Shown here: in pieces, positions 7,151 through 16,991 of the stretch | Position numbering within the stretch: the first letter of the stretch is position 1 | How the letters are laid out: every line of letters starts with the position of its first letter | Source: Caballeronia sp. INDeC2 | GTDB taxonomy: Bacteria; Pseudomonadota; Gammaproteobacteria; Burkholderiales; Burkholderiaceae | DNA: 64,000 bases | Direction of reading: 5' to 3' | Assembly: GCF_023631325.1 (NCBI RefSeq) | Contig: NZ_JALQDG010000003.1 | Coordinates: forward strand, 806,001-870,000 | Translations under genes and position numbers: made by a program | Notes under the pieces: generated by a model | Database searches by the model: none | The model's input: the letters and a program-made list of their open reading frames with translations, nothing else | What the model was told of the DNA's origin: nothing

Positions 7151-7648
7151 TCACCAAGCGTTGCCGGGCCTCTCCCGCAAAACCCGGGACGCCTCGCGCA
7201 TCAGATCGGCACTGCGCTGGAGCGCGTCGGCGGATTCGAGGAGTAGGGCGGCGAGGCGGGCATGATCGGGAGACGGAGGTTTGACGGGCACGGTGACGTC
7301 CCGGCGAGGCTTAGGCGTCGCAGGCCGTCCCATGATCCGCTCGCGATACCATTCGCGCATCTCGGCGGGAACGGTCCCATGCTTAGGCGGTTTGAGCTTG
7401 TACTCTGCCCAGCTTTCCGCCGTCAGGCGCATCTTGCGCGGCAGGTCCCGGAAGTCGTGGGAGTCGCACCAGCGGTGGAACGCGGACTCGCTGACCGATC
7501 GAAGCCGTCCCACGCGGAGTGCCAAGCCTAGCGTGTACCACTCCGCGCGTCTTACGTGGTTGGTTGTTTTGATCGTTGCCCATGCTTGCTGCCCACGCGC
7601 GACAATTGCGGCCTGCTCGGGGATAGGAATCTCATCGAGTGTCTTCAT
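7151..7648 (-). CDS. Hypothetical element protein, 165 aa
   Basis: Unrecognised soluble protein. The N-terminal half is a charged helical region containing TNHVRRAEWYTLGLALRVGR and the serine/aromatic segment SESAFHRWCDSHDF. The C-terminal 50 residues form an amphipathic helix rich in Leu/Ala/Arg that could be a short coiled coil (LAALLLESADALQRSADLM). No metal site, signal peptide or membrane segment is seen. It is transcribed leftwards with the integrase and Abi-alpha genes. The 161 bp between it and the Abi-alpha gene hold no clear gene. Confidence 0.55.
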   Translation of the reverse strand: MKTLDEIPIPEQAAIVARGQQAWATIKTTNHVRRAEWYTLGLALRVGRLRSVSESAFHRWCDSHDFRDLPRKMRLTAESWAEYKLKPPKHGTVPAEMREWYRERIMGRPATPKPRRDVTVPVKPPSPDHARLAALLLESADALQRSADLMREASRVLRERPGNAW

Positions 7649-7809
7649 TGCTGTCCGTCCGTCTGAGTGATTCGCGGACTATCGGCGGGCAGGAAGGGAG
7701 GGTCTAAGAGAGACCCCGCGCGGCACTCGGGTTATCCGATGGTCACTGAGCGGACCGGGAGAGGCGGCGGGGCGCGGACAGTGTCAAGACCATCGGAGTG
7801 GGGAGCTAC

Positions 7810-8658
7810 TCAGGCAGTGACTTGGGCGGCCGCAGGAGAATCAAACATGCCGACGGCTTGTGCGAATTGAAGCCCAAAAGCGGTTCGCATTACCGTTCCG
7901 CGCAGGATCTCAATGGTGCTGCCATCTCGTTCATGTTCCGCCTTCAACTGTTTGACAAGCGTCCGCTCCTCAACCCATGAATAGCGCCCCTCGTCCGTCA
8001 TGAACCGCTCGTAACTTACGTCCACCAATCCGAGGCGAATCCAGTTGTCGACCATCGCCGGAAACTCCGGCAGTTCCCGTTGTTCTCCAGTTTTCGGGTC
8101 GATCAAACCAGCGTAATGGCGGACGAGCATGTTGTAATGCCCGAGGGGACCGCCGGTCGCCCGATTGATTTCGACGATCGGGAGCATGTCGCGCGAAAGG
8201 AGCGGGCGAAGCAGTGCGACTTCGCTTGCGTCGATTTGGCGGATGATTTCCACGAAAGCCGGGTGCGCAGACTTACTGACACGCTTATCCATTGCCGTCG
8301 CGAGCAGGGAAAGATACATCGCCTTCAAGTCCGGCTCGTCGTGGGTGAAAGCTAGCCCTTGAAGTGCCGGACCCGCCACGGAGGGCTTAGGGTCGACAAT
8401 CTCTTCCGGCGGGATCGCGGCCGCTTTGACTTCCATATCACGTGCAAATCGATCGGCGAAATAAGCCCTTGCTTTATCAATTCCGAAGTTAAGCGCCGCG
8501 AGCGGCAGAAGCGCATTATTAATCGTTCTCGTCACGGTGACGGCCGCCTGACCCAGATTCTTCCCCGCTTCTTTTACTTCAGGCGTTTCGCCTGCCGTTT
8601 TCATCAGAGCGCCTGCCACCTCGATCGCCCCCTTTGCTGCCGACACCGGTTCGACCAT
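7810..8658 (-). CDS. Abi-alpha family (DUF4393) protein, 282 aa
   Basis: The protein shows the Abi-alpha/DUF4393 layout: an N-terminal Ala-rich helix (1-40), INNALLPLAALNFGIDKA near residue 47, then the conserved block where a domain described by IPPEEIVDPKPSVAGPALQG is followed by DEPDLKAMYLSLLATAMDK and HPAFVEIIRQIDASEVALL. The family is associated with abortive infection loci; its mechanism is not established. The gene sits next to the integrase, the usual cargo position in tRNA-borne elements. Residues 47-60 are hydrophobic and may contact membrane. Function as phage defence is an inference from the family. Confidence 0.82.
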   Translation of the reverse strand: MVEPVSAAKGAIEVAGALMKTAGETPEVKEAGKNLGQAAVTVTRTINNALLPLAALNFGIDKARAYFADRFARDMEVKAAAIPPEEIVDPKPSVAGPALQGLAFTHDEPDLKAMYLSLLATAMDKRVSKSAHPAFVEIIRQIDASEVALLRPLLSRDMLPIVEINRATGGPLGHYNMLVRHYAGLIDPKTGEQRELPEFPAMVDNWIRLGLVDVSYERFMTDEGRYSWVEERTLVKQLKAEHERDGSTIEILRGTVMRTAFGLQFAQAVGMFDSPAAAQVTA

Positions 8659-8729
8659 TCGCCACCTCCCTACGTTTCAACACATGAAACTCAATTATAC
8701 GAAGAGAACAACGGCCACAACACCGTGTG

Positions 8730-10424
8730 TTATGCGGTAGTTACGGGAAACTCCAGGCGATCGAGCGCCTCCCTCATAGCTTTTAGGCTCGCCGTCGCGG
8801 TGTAGACTTTTCGGCCACTGGAACCTGTCGCAGCGTGCCCCGTGATCGCATCGGCCGTCGCTTCGCCCACATGCTTCTCGGCCAGCGCGGAGCGAATCCA
8901 GTGGCGGAACTTGTGCGACCCTTCGAGCGCACCCGAAGGCAAACCAACCGCCTTGCGGAAATACCGGAACCATTGACCGGCCGTATCGCTAGGGCCTCGC
9001 GCCCGCCGGCACATTGTCGGCATGGCGTTCCCTGTGCGTCCCATGACGCCTTCGAGCCACGTTGAGAACCACGGATCGGCCAACAGGTGCTCCGCGAGCG
9101 GGACGACGCGTTCGGATTCTTGCGTTTTGACCGTACCGGCCTCTGCCGTGATACGGATTGAAACTAGTCCGCTCCGCGTCAGGAAGTCTTCCCGCCGAAG
9201 CTGCGCGATCTCGCCAATTCGTGCGCCCGTGTGCAGAAGCATGAGAAGCAGGGCGCGACCGTCTGCCGGGTCAACGTCGTGCCATCTTGGCGTCTCGCTC
9301 ATGCCGTCGCTGAACAGCTTGTGGGAATAGATACGCCTAAGCTGTTCGTCAGTCCACGGCTCACGCTTCTCTGCGCCGATGCTCGTGTCTATCGACAGGT
9401 CAAAGGGATTCAGCGCAATCAGATCATCTTTAACCGCGACGTTCATCAGCGCCGATATGGCAGACGCGTGATTATTTGCGGTCTTTCGGCCGAAGCCCCG
9501 TGCCGTCTCATCGAGCAGGAAGCGCAAGAACCTCACGCCAGATGCCTTCGTTAGCTCCGTTACGGGGACCACGCCCACGGCCTGCTCGAACAGCTTGAGC
9601 GCGTGTTCCGCGCGGCTGATCGCGTTCGGCCTCGCGGACGTTCGTGTCTTCCATGACGGTAAGACGTCGCGGAGAGTCATAGGAGGCGCGGCGGGTTCTT
9701 CGGGTGTCGCGGTGACGCTCGCGGGCTTCTGCGGGTCGCTTGGTGTCTCGACGGGTTCGCCCTTATCCCGTTCGGCTGCGCCTTTCCATGCTCTAAGGAT
9801 CGCGCGGAGGATTCGCTGGAGGGCCGTGCGTGCGGTCGGTTGCGTCCAATCGACCCGGAGCGCCATCGACTCGCAATAGGAATGCGCCACGCGACGGGCT
9901 GCGTCTAATTGGCCGGTCGCGACTTCGATCTGTAGCGCCCGCACAATAGCCTCATGCACGTCGGTCAGGTGGTGAAACTGCGACTGGTTGAGGTAGTCGC
10001 CCGTCGTAGCCCACCAGACTTTAAGCATTGGCTTCCCAGACAAGAGGCCGGGTGCCGCGCTCGCGTTCATCATCGATGCCATCAGATCGGGATTGGATCG
10101 GAGAACGTCATCGGCGGCGAGAACGTCGCGCTCCGCCTTCTCGACGATGTAACCGACGAGATCGTCAGTGATCGGCGTGAAGGATTTAGGCCGGGAGTCG
10201 GCGCGGAGCTTCTCGAACTTCGCTTGATATTCCGCGATCAGCGCGTGTGCCTTTGCGGCGGCTTCGTTCCGGTCGGATGTGCCTAGACTTTTGCGATAGG
10301 CGTCCACGGCAGGTTTGCCGTTCTTCTGACGCGGCCAGAGATGACGCACGTCATCAGGGATACCAATGCGAATTTGATAAACAGAACCGCGAAGGCGGAC
10401 GCCAGCGGGAAGGGTAGCGGGCAT
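8730..10424 (-). CDS. Tyrosine recombinase (site-specific integrase), 564 aa
   Basis: The C-terminal catalytic domain shows the expected residues in order: Arg in [13 protein letters not shown], a Lys in the following beta turn region, HKFRHW (His-x-x-Arg), GHAATG (His) and the nucleophile Tyr in GRKVYTA near the C-terminus. A SAM-like core-binding domain (about 265-345) precedes it. The long N-terminal region matches the large integrases of tRNA-borne islands. I start at the ATG at 10424, where GGAG lies nine bases upstream; an ATG at 10433 abuts that motif. It should recombine the element at the 3' end of tRNA-Pro, which starts 130 bp away. Confidence 0.93.
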   Translation of the reverse strand: MPATLPAGVRLRGSVYQIRIGIPDDVRHLWPRQKNGKPAVDAYRKSLGTSDRNEAAAKAHALIAEYQAKFEKLRADSRPKSFTPITDDLVGYIVEKAERDVLAADDVLRSNPDLMASMMNASAAPGLLSGKPMLKVWWATTGDYLNQSQFHHLTDVHEAIVRALQIEVATGQLDAARRVAHSYCESMALRVDWTQPTARTALQRILRAILRAWKGAAERDKGEPVETPSDPQKPASVTATPEEPAAPPMTLRDVLPSWKTRTSARPNAISRAEHALKLFEQAVGVVPVTELTKASGVRFLRFLLDETARGFGRKTANNHASAISALMNVAVKDDLIALNPFDLSIDTSIGAEKREPWTDEQLRRIYSHKLFSDGMSETPRWHDVDPADGRALLLMLLHTGARIGEIAQLRREDFLTRSGLVSIRITAEAGTVKTQESERVVPLAEHLLADPWFSTWLEGVMGRTGNAMPTMCRRARGPSDTAGQWFRYFRKAVGLPSGALEGSHKFRHWIRSALAEKHVGEATADAITGHAATGSSGRKVYTATASLKAMREALDRLEFPVTTA

Positions 10425-10474
10425 ATCGGTCATCTCCGTATTTTCGCACGGCGATTGACACACAATTCAGACAC

Positions 10475-10545
10475 ACCCAAAAAACAGAAAGCCCGGAGAC
10501 CCTTGTCAGTACTGGCTGTCCCAATACTGGCGCGGGTCTCCGGGC
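10475..10545 (-). terminator. Strong hairpin terminator downstream of tRNA-Pro, with 31-nt loop
   Basis: GCCCGGAGACCC (10491-10502) and GGGTCTCCGGGC (10534-10545) pair perfectly over 12 bp. Read leftwards, away from the tRNA, the stem is followed by TTTCTGTTTTTTGGG, so it terminates tRNA-Pro transcription before the integrase. The 31-base loop contains two near-identical copies of CAGTACTGGC/CAATACTGGC. Confidence 0.8.
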
Positions 10546-10553
10546 CTTATTTC

Positions 10554-10630
<77 letters not shown>

Positions 10631-10719
10631 AAAGAGCGAAAGTATATCAGAGAGAAACGAATAGTAGAACTGCTTCCAACAATTTCGCTGTTGCACTCAC
10701 CAAATTCACTCGATGTGCG

Positions 10720-11130
10720 TCACAGCGTCAACTCCGACTGCGTGTAAGGCGAGGTTTGAATCTGCACTGAACCGTCACGCTCCGTCTCGCTTCGACCTTC
10801 GCCGCGCTTGTGCGCGAAACGCTGACGTCGACGAAACCTCAGCGCCAGCACGAGCGATATCGCACATGGAATCAGATAGGTGATGATCCGCTCGCTCCAC
10901 GCGATCCTCGATCCGAGGCTGTCGTACTGATTGCGCTCATGGAAGCTCGCGGATGCGAAGACCATCGTCAGCGTGAAATCGAGGAGCATCGCCAACACGC
11001 ACAGCGCCAGGAAGAGCAGTGCGCCGTTCCACTTCAGCGCGCCGAGACTCGCGTTCAAGGTGCGGCAGATGAAGAGCGCCAGCCCAAGCAAGGTCAGAAT
11101 GAAGGCCAGGGGAAGCCAGGGAAAATCCAT
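10720..11130 (-). CDS. Three-pass inner membrane protein, hypothetical, 136 aa
   Basis: From the ATG at 11130 (GAGG about ten bases upstream) the protein has hydrophobic helices near residues 4-24, 33-58 and 80-98, followed by an Arg-rich cytoplasmic patch and a polar tail of about 35 residues. I recognise no family. The frame is open to 11238, but that extension is unlike a membrane-protein N-terminus. It is the first chromosomal gene beyond tRNA-Pro and stands alone. Confidence 0.6.
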   Translation of the reverse strand: MDFPWLPLAFILTLLGLALFICRTLNASLGALKWNGALLFLALCVLAMLLDFTLTMVFASASFHERNQYDSLGSRIAWSERIITYLIPCAISLVLALRFRRRQRFAHKRGEGRSETERDGSVQIQTSPYTQSELTL

Positions 11131-11274
11131 ATCGCGCGTGCCTCGCGTGCGGGTAACAGGGACGATCCCGGCAGCGCGCAAGATGAAACTTTTTGTCACG
11201 TCTCTAGCGCCCGATCCGGAAGCGGGCGCGATCTTCACACGCGAGCCCCCACGCGAGAATAAGAGTATTCCTAA

Positions 11275-12165
11275 TCACATCGGCCGATCGGCCAATGACT
11301 CCGACAGGAAATCGATAAACGTCCGTACCTTGGTCGTCATGTATTTTCGGCTCGTATACACCGCGTACACCGACGGCGCGAACGCGGTGTAGCTCGGCAG
11401 CACGCGCACGAGCGCGCCCGACGCCAGCTCGGGTTCGACGATCCACGCCGGAAAGTACGCGAGTCCCAGTCCGGCGCGCACGAGCTGCAGGGCCATCGAC
11501 GTATCGTTGGTCTTGAGCACGGCCTGATTCTTCACGGTGAACGCGCCGTCCGGTCCCGTCAGCGTCACGGAGTCGACGTTCGTGTACGTCGGCAACACGA
11601 AGCGATGACGCGCGATATCGTGCGGATGGCGCAGCTTCCCGTGCCGTTCGAGATAGGCACGCGCGCCGGCGAGCACGAAGGGCATCTTGCACAGCGGCCG
11701 CACGATCAGCGAAGGCGACGGCTCGGAGGTCGCGCGGATCGCCATGTCATAGCCTTCCTCGACGAGATCGACGAAGCGGTTCTCCAGCCGCAGGTCGACG
11801 AGCACGCTCGGATAGCGCGCCTGATACGCGACGAGCAGATCCGCGAACGCGCGATTGGCGAACCAGCCCGGCGCGGTGACCTTGAGCACGCCTTGCGGCT
11901 GCGCCGTTTGCACGCCGACTGCGGCTTGCGCGGCCTGCAGGATGTCGAGCGCCTCGCTGCACTGCTCGTAATACACATTGCCGGCTTCCGTGAGGCTCAG
12001 ATGGCGCGTCGTGCGGTTCAAGAGGCGCACGCCCAACTGGCGTTCCAGATTGGCGACGTGCTTGCTCGTCATCGCAGTAGAGATGTCGAGCCGTTCCGCG
12101 GCTTTCACGAAGCTTCCCGCCTCGACGACTTCACGGAACACACGCAGGCTGGTCAGAGCGTCCAT
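11275..12165 (-). CDS. LysR-family transcriptional regulator, 296 aa
   Basis: The N-terminus is a typical winged helix-turn-helix: MDALTSLRVFREVVEAGSF, KAAERLDISTAMTSKHVANL and LLNRTTRHLSLTEAG (residues 1-65). A type-2 periplasmic-binding-like effector domain (about 90-296) follows, with APGWFANRAF and the AGLGLAYFPAW segment seen in the CrgA/AaeR-like subgroup. No neighbour identifies its target. The 190 bp upstream separate it from the second LysR gene on the same strand. It lies at the edge of the pca regulatory cluster, but a role in aromatic metabolism is not shown. Confidence 0.9.
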   Translation of the reverse strand: MDALTSLRVFREVVEAGSFVKAAERLDISTAMTSKHVANLERQLGVRLLNRTTRHLSLTEAGNVYYEQCSEALDILQAAQAAVGVQTAQPQGVLKVTAPGWFANRAFADLLVAYQARYPSVLVDLRLENRFVDLVEEGYDMAIRATSEPSPSLIVRPLCKMPFVLAGARAYLERHGKLRHPHDIARHRFVLPTYTNVDSVTLTGPDGAFTVKNQAVLKTNDTSMALQLVRAGLGLAYFPAWIVEPELASGALVRVLPSYTAFAPSVYAVYTSRKYMTTKVRTFIDFLSESLADRPM

Positions 12166-12355
12166 CGATCATTTCCTGGCCGGAAACAAAAATATCAATG
12201 TTAGAGCGTGTCAGATACTTTCGCTAAGCAATGCTCAGCCGACGGATGTCGGCCCCTATGGATGGCCTGATCGACACGCTAGCGGGAGCCGGAGAACGGC
12301 CAGCCAATGCTCGCATGGCCCAGCCACATGGAGCATCGACGATCGGCGTTGATGC

Positions 12356-13279
12356 CTATTTAGGCCATTCGTCGAGCTCGTCGTTGAAGAGCGAAGCGAC
12401 GATCCTGCGCAGCCACATCGTGCGCGCGTCGTTATGAAACTTGCGATGCCAATGCTGCTTCAGATCGAAGCGCGGCAACGCGAGCGGCGGCTCGGCGAGC
12501 GTGATCGACGCATGCTCGGCGACATACGCGAAGCCGATCGCATGCGGCACCGTCGCGATCAGATCCGTGCGCGACAGGATGAACGGCAAGCTCATGAAGT
12601 GCGGCGTCTCGAGCACCGCGCGGCGCCGCACGCGTTCCTTGTCGAGAAAATTTTCCAGAATCTCCTGACTGCGGCCCTCGGCGCGCACGACCGCGTGGCC
12701 GCATTCCATGAAGCGCTGCAAAGTGAGCGGCTCGCTCGCGAACGGATGGTCGCGCCGCATCAGACAGATGAAGCGATGCGAGAAGAGCCGCTGCTGAAAA
12801 AAGTTGTTGCCGCGCAAATCCGGAAAGTAGCCGACCGCAAGATCGATCTCGCCCGCTTCGAGCCCGCGCTCGACATCCCCGTGCGATGCCGACACCGAGC
12901 GCAGATTCGCATTCGGCGCTTCCCTCGCGAACGCTTGCAGAAGCCGCGGCAGGAACACGATTTCGCCGACATCGGATAGCGCGATCGAGAACGTCTCCGT
13001 GCTTGCCGACGCGTCGAAGTGCTGCCGGTCGAGCAGGCCGCGTTCGATACGCGCCAAAGCCTCGCGCGCCGCGGGTACGAGCGCGATGGTGCGCGGCGTC
13101 GGTTCCATACCGCGCGACGTGCGTACGAATAGCGGATCGTTGAAGTACTCGCGCAGACGCGCGAGCGCCGTCGACACGCGCGGCTGGCTCACGCCGAGCC
13201 GTTCGGCGGCGCGGCTCACGTTGCGCGTTTCCTCGATGGCGACGAGGTACGGGATCAGATTCAGATCAAGGTCGTTCAT
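12356..13279 (-). CDS. LysR-family transcriptional regulator, 307 aa
   Basis: The start MNDLDLNLIPYLVAIEETRN, followed by RAAERLGVSQPRVSTALARL and FVRTSRGMEPTPRT, is that of the NodD/LinR-like LysR subgroup. The effector domain (about 92-300) contains DVGEIVFLPRLL and the EIDLAVGYFPDL segment. It lies 58 bp downstream of the IclR gene, in the same direction, and may be co-transcribed with it. Its ligand is unknown; proximity to the pca operon suggests an aromatic or dicarboxylic effector, as inference only. Confidence 0.9.
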   Translation of the reverse strand: MNDLDLNLIPYLVAIEETRNVSRAAERLGVSQPRVSTALARLREYFNDPLFVRTSRGMEPTPRTIALVPAAREALARIERGLLDRQHFDASASTETFSIALSDVGEIVFLPRLLQAFAREAPNANLRSVSASHGDVERGLEAGEIDLAVGYFPDLRGNNFFQQRLFSHRFICLMRRDHPFASEPLTLQRFMECGHAVVRAEGRSQEILENFLDKERVRRRAVLETPHFMSLPFILSRTDLIATVPHAIGFAYVAEHASITLAEPPLALPRFDLKQHWHRKFHNDARTMWLRRIVASLFNDELDEWPK

Positions 13280-13337
13280 GGCGTGATGCTCCGCCGACGA
13301 TGTTGGCGCGCGGCATGTCCCACGTCAACGCGCGCCA

Positions 13338-14156
13338 TCAGCCGCGCCGCGCGACCATGTCCGACACGCGCTGCGCCGCTTCCTGCAGCGGCTCCAGAAA
13401 CGCCTTCACCATCTGCTTCGCGTTTTTGCGCTGGGCGTTTCCGCTGATGTTCAGCGCCGCGATCGCGCGTCCCTGCCGGTCGCGGATCGGCGCGGACATC
13501 GAAATCAGTCCTTCCTCCAGTTCCTGATCGACGATCGCCCAGCCCTGGCGGCGCACGACGGCGATCGCTTCCTTGAGCGCTTCTTTGTCGACGATCGTGC
13601 GCGGCGTGCGCGCGACGAGCGAACTCGAATCGAGCACAGCGTCGAGACGGGATTCGTCGAGTGCGGCGAGCAGCACGCGACCCATCGACGTGCAGAATGC
13701 CGGCAGGCGGCTGCCGATCGACAGATTCTGCGTGATGATCTTGTGCGTCGGCACGCGCAGCACATAGACGATTTCCGGGCCGTTCAGCACCGCCGCCGAG
13801 CAGCTTTCGTGCACTTGCTCGACGAGGTCTTCCATCACCGGCTCGGCGAGATTCCAGAACGGCATCGAGGTCAGGTAGGCGAAGCCCAGATCGAGGATCT
13901 TCGGCGTCAGTTGAAAGAGACGCCCGTCCGCCTCGACATAGCCGAGCGCCTGCAGCGTCAGCAGAATGCGGCGCGCCCCCGCGCGCGTGAGGCCCGTCGC
14001 AGCGGCAACATCGGTGAGTGTCTGGGCGGGGCGGTTCGCATCGAACGAACGGATCACCGCGAGCCCGCGCGCGAACGACTGCACGTAGGCATCGCCGGGA
14101 CGCGACTGCGCCTCTTGCGATTCGGCTTCAGGATTGGGCGTGGCTGAATTCTTCAT
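13338..14156 (-). CDS. pcaR: IclR-family regulator of the pca operon (PcaR-like), 272 aa
   Basis: After a polar 20-residue tail, residues about 25-85 form the IclR winged helix (YVQSFARGLAVIRSFD, then TLTDVAAATGLTRAGARRIL). The effector domain follows (GSRLPAFCTSMGRVLLA, and SMSAPIRDRQGRAIAALNIS). This matches the PcaR/PobR subgroup, which activates beta-ketoadipate pathway genes in response to the pathway intermediate. It is divergent from pcaI across 229 bp that contain three dyads (14219-14293). The frame is open to 14609, but that would read through the shared promoter and the start of pcaI, so I use the ATG at 14156. Confidence 0.87.
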   Translation of the reverse strand: MKNSATPNPEAESQEAQSRPGDAYVQSFARGLAVIRSFDANRPAQTLTDVAAATGLTRAGARRILLTLQALGYVEADGRLFQLTPKILDLGFAYLTSMPFWNLAEPVMEDLVEQVHESCSAAVLNGPEIVYVLRVPTHKIITQNLSIGSRLPAFCTSMGRVLLAALDESRLDAVLDSSSLVARTPRTIVDKEALKEAIAVVRRQGWAIVDQELEEGLISMSAPIRDRQGRAIAALNISGNAQRKNAKQMVKAFLEPLQEAAQRVSDMVARRG

Positions 14157-14385
14157 AAGGCTCGTCACGAAAGGGGCGATAGTCGGCGGCTCCGTGAAAA
14201 CCCGCAGTTTGCATATGCTTCGTTGACACGACAACGAATGCAGGACTACCATGCCGATGTTCGCTAAACGAATCCATGTTCGCATGACGAACATTTTGGA
14301 GCAAGTCCGAATATCCAAAGGTAAACCCGAATTCGGGAAGCGCGATTGCAGTTCGGCTTTCCCGAGACAGGAGAAGGAAGGGCAC
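14157..14385. promoter_or_regulatory. Divergent pcaR-pcaI control region with three dyads
   Basis: The region contains TTCGTTG-N6-CAACGAA (14219-14238), TGTTCG-N5-CGAAT (14258-14273, imperfect) and TGTTCG-N5-CGAACA (14277-14293, perfect). The last two are tandem, 19 bp apart, on the same helical face within two turns. IclR regulators bind such dyads. They lie 93-167 bp upstream of the pcaI start. Confidence 0.65.
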
Positions 14386-15078
14386 ATGATCAACAAGATT
14401 TTCGATTCGCTCGCCTCGGCCGTGGCCGACGTCCACGACGGCGCGACCATCATGATCGGCGGTTTCGGCACGGCGGGCATGCCGTCCGAGCTGATCGACG
14501 CGCTCATCGAGCAGGGTGCGCGCGAACTCACGATCGTCAACAACAACGCCGGCAACGGCGACACGGGTCTGGCCGCGTTGTTGAAGGCGAAGCGCGTGCG
14601 CAAGATCATCTGCTCGTTTCCGCGTCAGACGGATTCATATGTGTTCGACGCACTCTATCGCGCGGGCGAAATCGAACTGGAACTCGTGCCGCAGGGCAAT
14701 CTGGCCGAGCGCATCCGTGCGGCGGGCGCGGGCATCGGCGGCTTTTTCACACCGACCGGCTACGGCACGAAGCTCGCGGAAGGCAAGGAAACGCGCGTGA
14801 TCGACGGCAAGCACTATGTGCTCGAAGCGCCGCTGCACGCGGATTTCGCGCTCGTGAAGGCATTCAAGGGCGACCGCTGGGGCAATCTGGTCTATCGTAA
14901 AACTGCGCGCAACTTCGGCCCGATCATGGCGAGCGCCGCGAAAACGGCGATCGTGCAAGTGTCGAAGGTCGTGCCGCTCGGCGAGCTGGACCCCGAAAAC
15001 ATCGTGACGCCGGGCATCTTCGTGCAGCGCGTCGTGGAAGTGCCGCAAGTGGTGCATCAAGCCGAACTCGCTGCCTAA
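14386..15078 (+). CDS. pcaI: 3-oxoadipate CoA-transferase subunit A, 230 aa
   Basis: This subunit and PcaJ move CoA from succinyl-CoA to 3-oxoadipate. The N-terminal GGFGTAG (25-31) glycine-rich motif and the ELTIVNNNAGNGDTGL segment are diagnostic of the class I CoA-transferase alpha subunit. The length is normal. GGAGAAGGAAGGG lies just before the ATG at 14386; the longer frame from 14251 covers the promoter. It is the first gene of pcaIJFBDC, with 16 bp to pcaJ. Confidence 0.95.
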   Translation: MINKIFDSLASAVADVHDGATIMIGGFGTAGMPSELIDALIEQGARELTIVNNNAGNGDTGLAALLKAKRVRKIICSFPRQTDSYVFDALYRAGEIELELVPQGNLAERIRAAGAGIGGFFTPTGYGTKLAEGKETRVIDGKHYVLEAPLHADFALVKAFKGDRWGNLVYRKTARNFGPIMASAAKTAIVQVSKVVPLGELDPENIVTPGIFVQRVVEVPQVVHQAELAA

Positions 15079-15094
15079 GGAAGGACGAAAAGCC

Positions 15095-15751
15095 ATGAAG
15101 AAACTCACTCGTGACGAAATGGCCAGGCGCGTGGCCGCGGATATTCCCGAAGGCGCATACGTGAATTTGGGCATCGGCGTGCCGACGCTCGTTGCCAATC
15201 ACCTCGCTGCGGATCGCGAAATCTTCCTGCACAGCGAAAACGGTCTGCTCGGCATGGGCCCGGCGCCCGCGACGGGAGAGGAGGACGATGAGCTCATCAA
15301 CGCCGGCAAACAGCACGTGACGTTGCTCACGGGCGGCGCGTATTTCCATCACGCGGACTCGTTCGCGATGATGCGCGGCGGCCATCTCGACTTCTGCGTG
15401 CTCGGCGCGTTCCAGGTCTCGGCGACGGGCGATCTCGCGAACTGGCACACCGGCGCGCCCGACGCGATTCCGGCCGTCGGCGGCGCGATGGATCTCGCGA
15501 TCGGCGCAAAGCAGGTCTACGTGATGATGGAACTGCTGACGAAGCAAGGCGAAAGCAAGCTGGTCGCCGAGTGTTCGTATCCGGTGACGGGCGTGCAGTG
15601 CGTCGACCGCGTCTACACCGACCTCGCCGTGTTCGACGTGACGCCGGAAGGCTTCGTCGTGCGCGAGATCGTCGAGGGACTGTCGTTCGAGGAATTGCAG
15701 AAGATGGCCAAGGTGCCGCTTCAATACGCGCCGCTGACCGAAGCCGTCTGA
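15095..15751 (+). CDS. pcaJ: 3-oxoadipate CoA-transferase subunit B, 218 aa
   Basis: Partner subunit of PcaI. The SENG motif at 47-50 provides the catalytic glutamate (E48) that carries CoA, followed by LLGMGPAP as in this family. GGHLDFCVLGAFQVS and DLANWHTG are further family segments. AAGGAAGGA lies a few bases before the ATG. It is 33 bp upstream of pcaF. Confidence 0.95.
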   Translation: MKKLTRDEMARRVAADIPEGAYVNLGIGVPTLVANHLAADREIFLHSENGLLGMGPAPATGEEDDELINAGKQHVTLLTGGAYFHHADSFAMMRGGHLDFCVLGAFQVSATGDLANWHTGAPDAIPAVGGAMDLAIGAKQVYVMMELLTKQGESKLVAECSYPVTGVQCVDRVYTDLAVFDVTPEGFVVREIVEGLSFEELQKMAKVPLQYAPLTEAV

Positions 15752-15784
15752 CGCCTGAGAGACATAAAAGAACTGGAGCAACTG

Positions 15785-16987
<1,203 letters not shown>

Positions 16988-16991
16988 CGCG

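Larger units (their letters stand above)
1..10553. mobile_element. Integrated genomic island or satellite prophage at tRNA-Pro (left end outside window)
   Basis: A tyrosine recombinase gene lies directly against the 3' end of an intact tRNA-Pro gene, the classic arrangement for an element that uses the tRNA 3' end as its attachment site. The interval holds phage-type small genes, an HNH endonuclease, a serine recombinase, an Abi-alpha protein and many short repeats, and no housekeeping genes. No capsid, tail, terminase or conjugation genes are visible in this part. The left attachment site is outside the window, so the length and class (prophage, satellite or ICE) are undecided. Confidence 0.8.

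Noticed and set aside
10491..10545. Hairpin as the attachment core itself
   Set aside because: It has a proper T-run on the side away from the tRNA and fits a terminator; without the left end of the element there is no evidence that it is duplicated.
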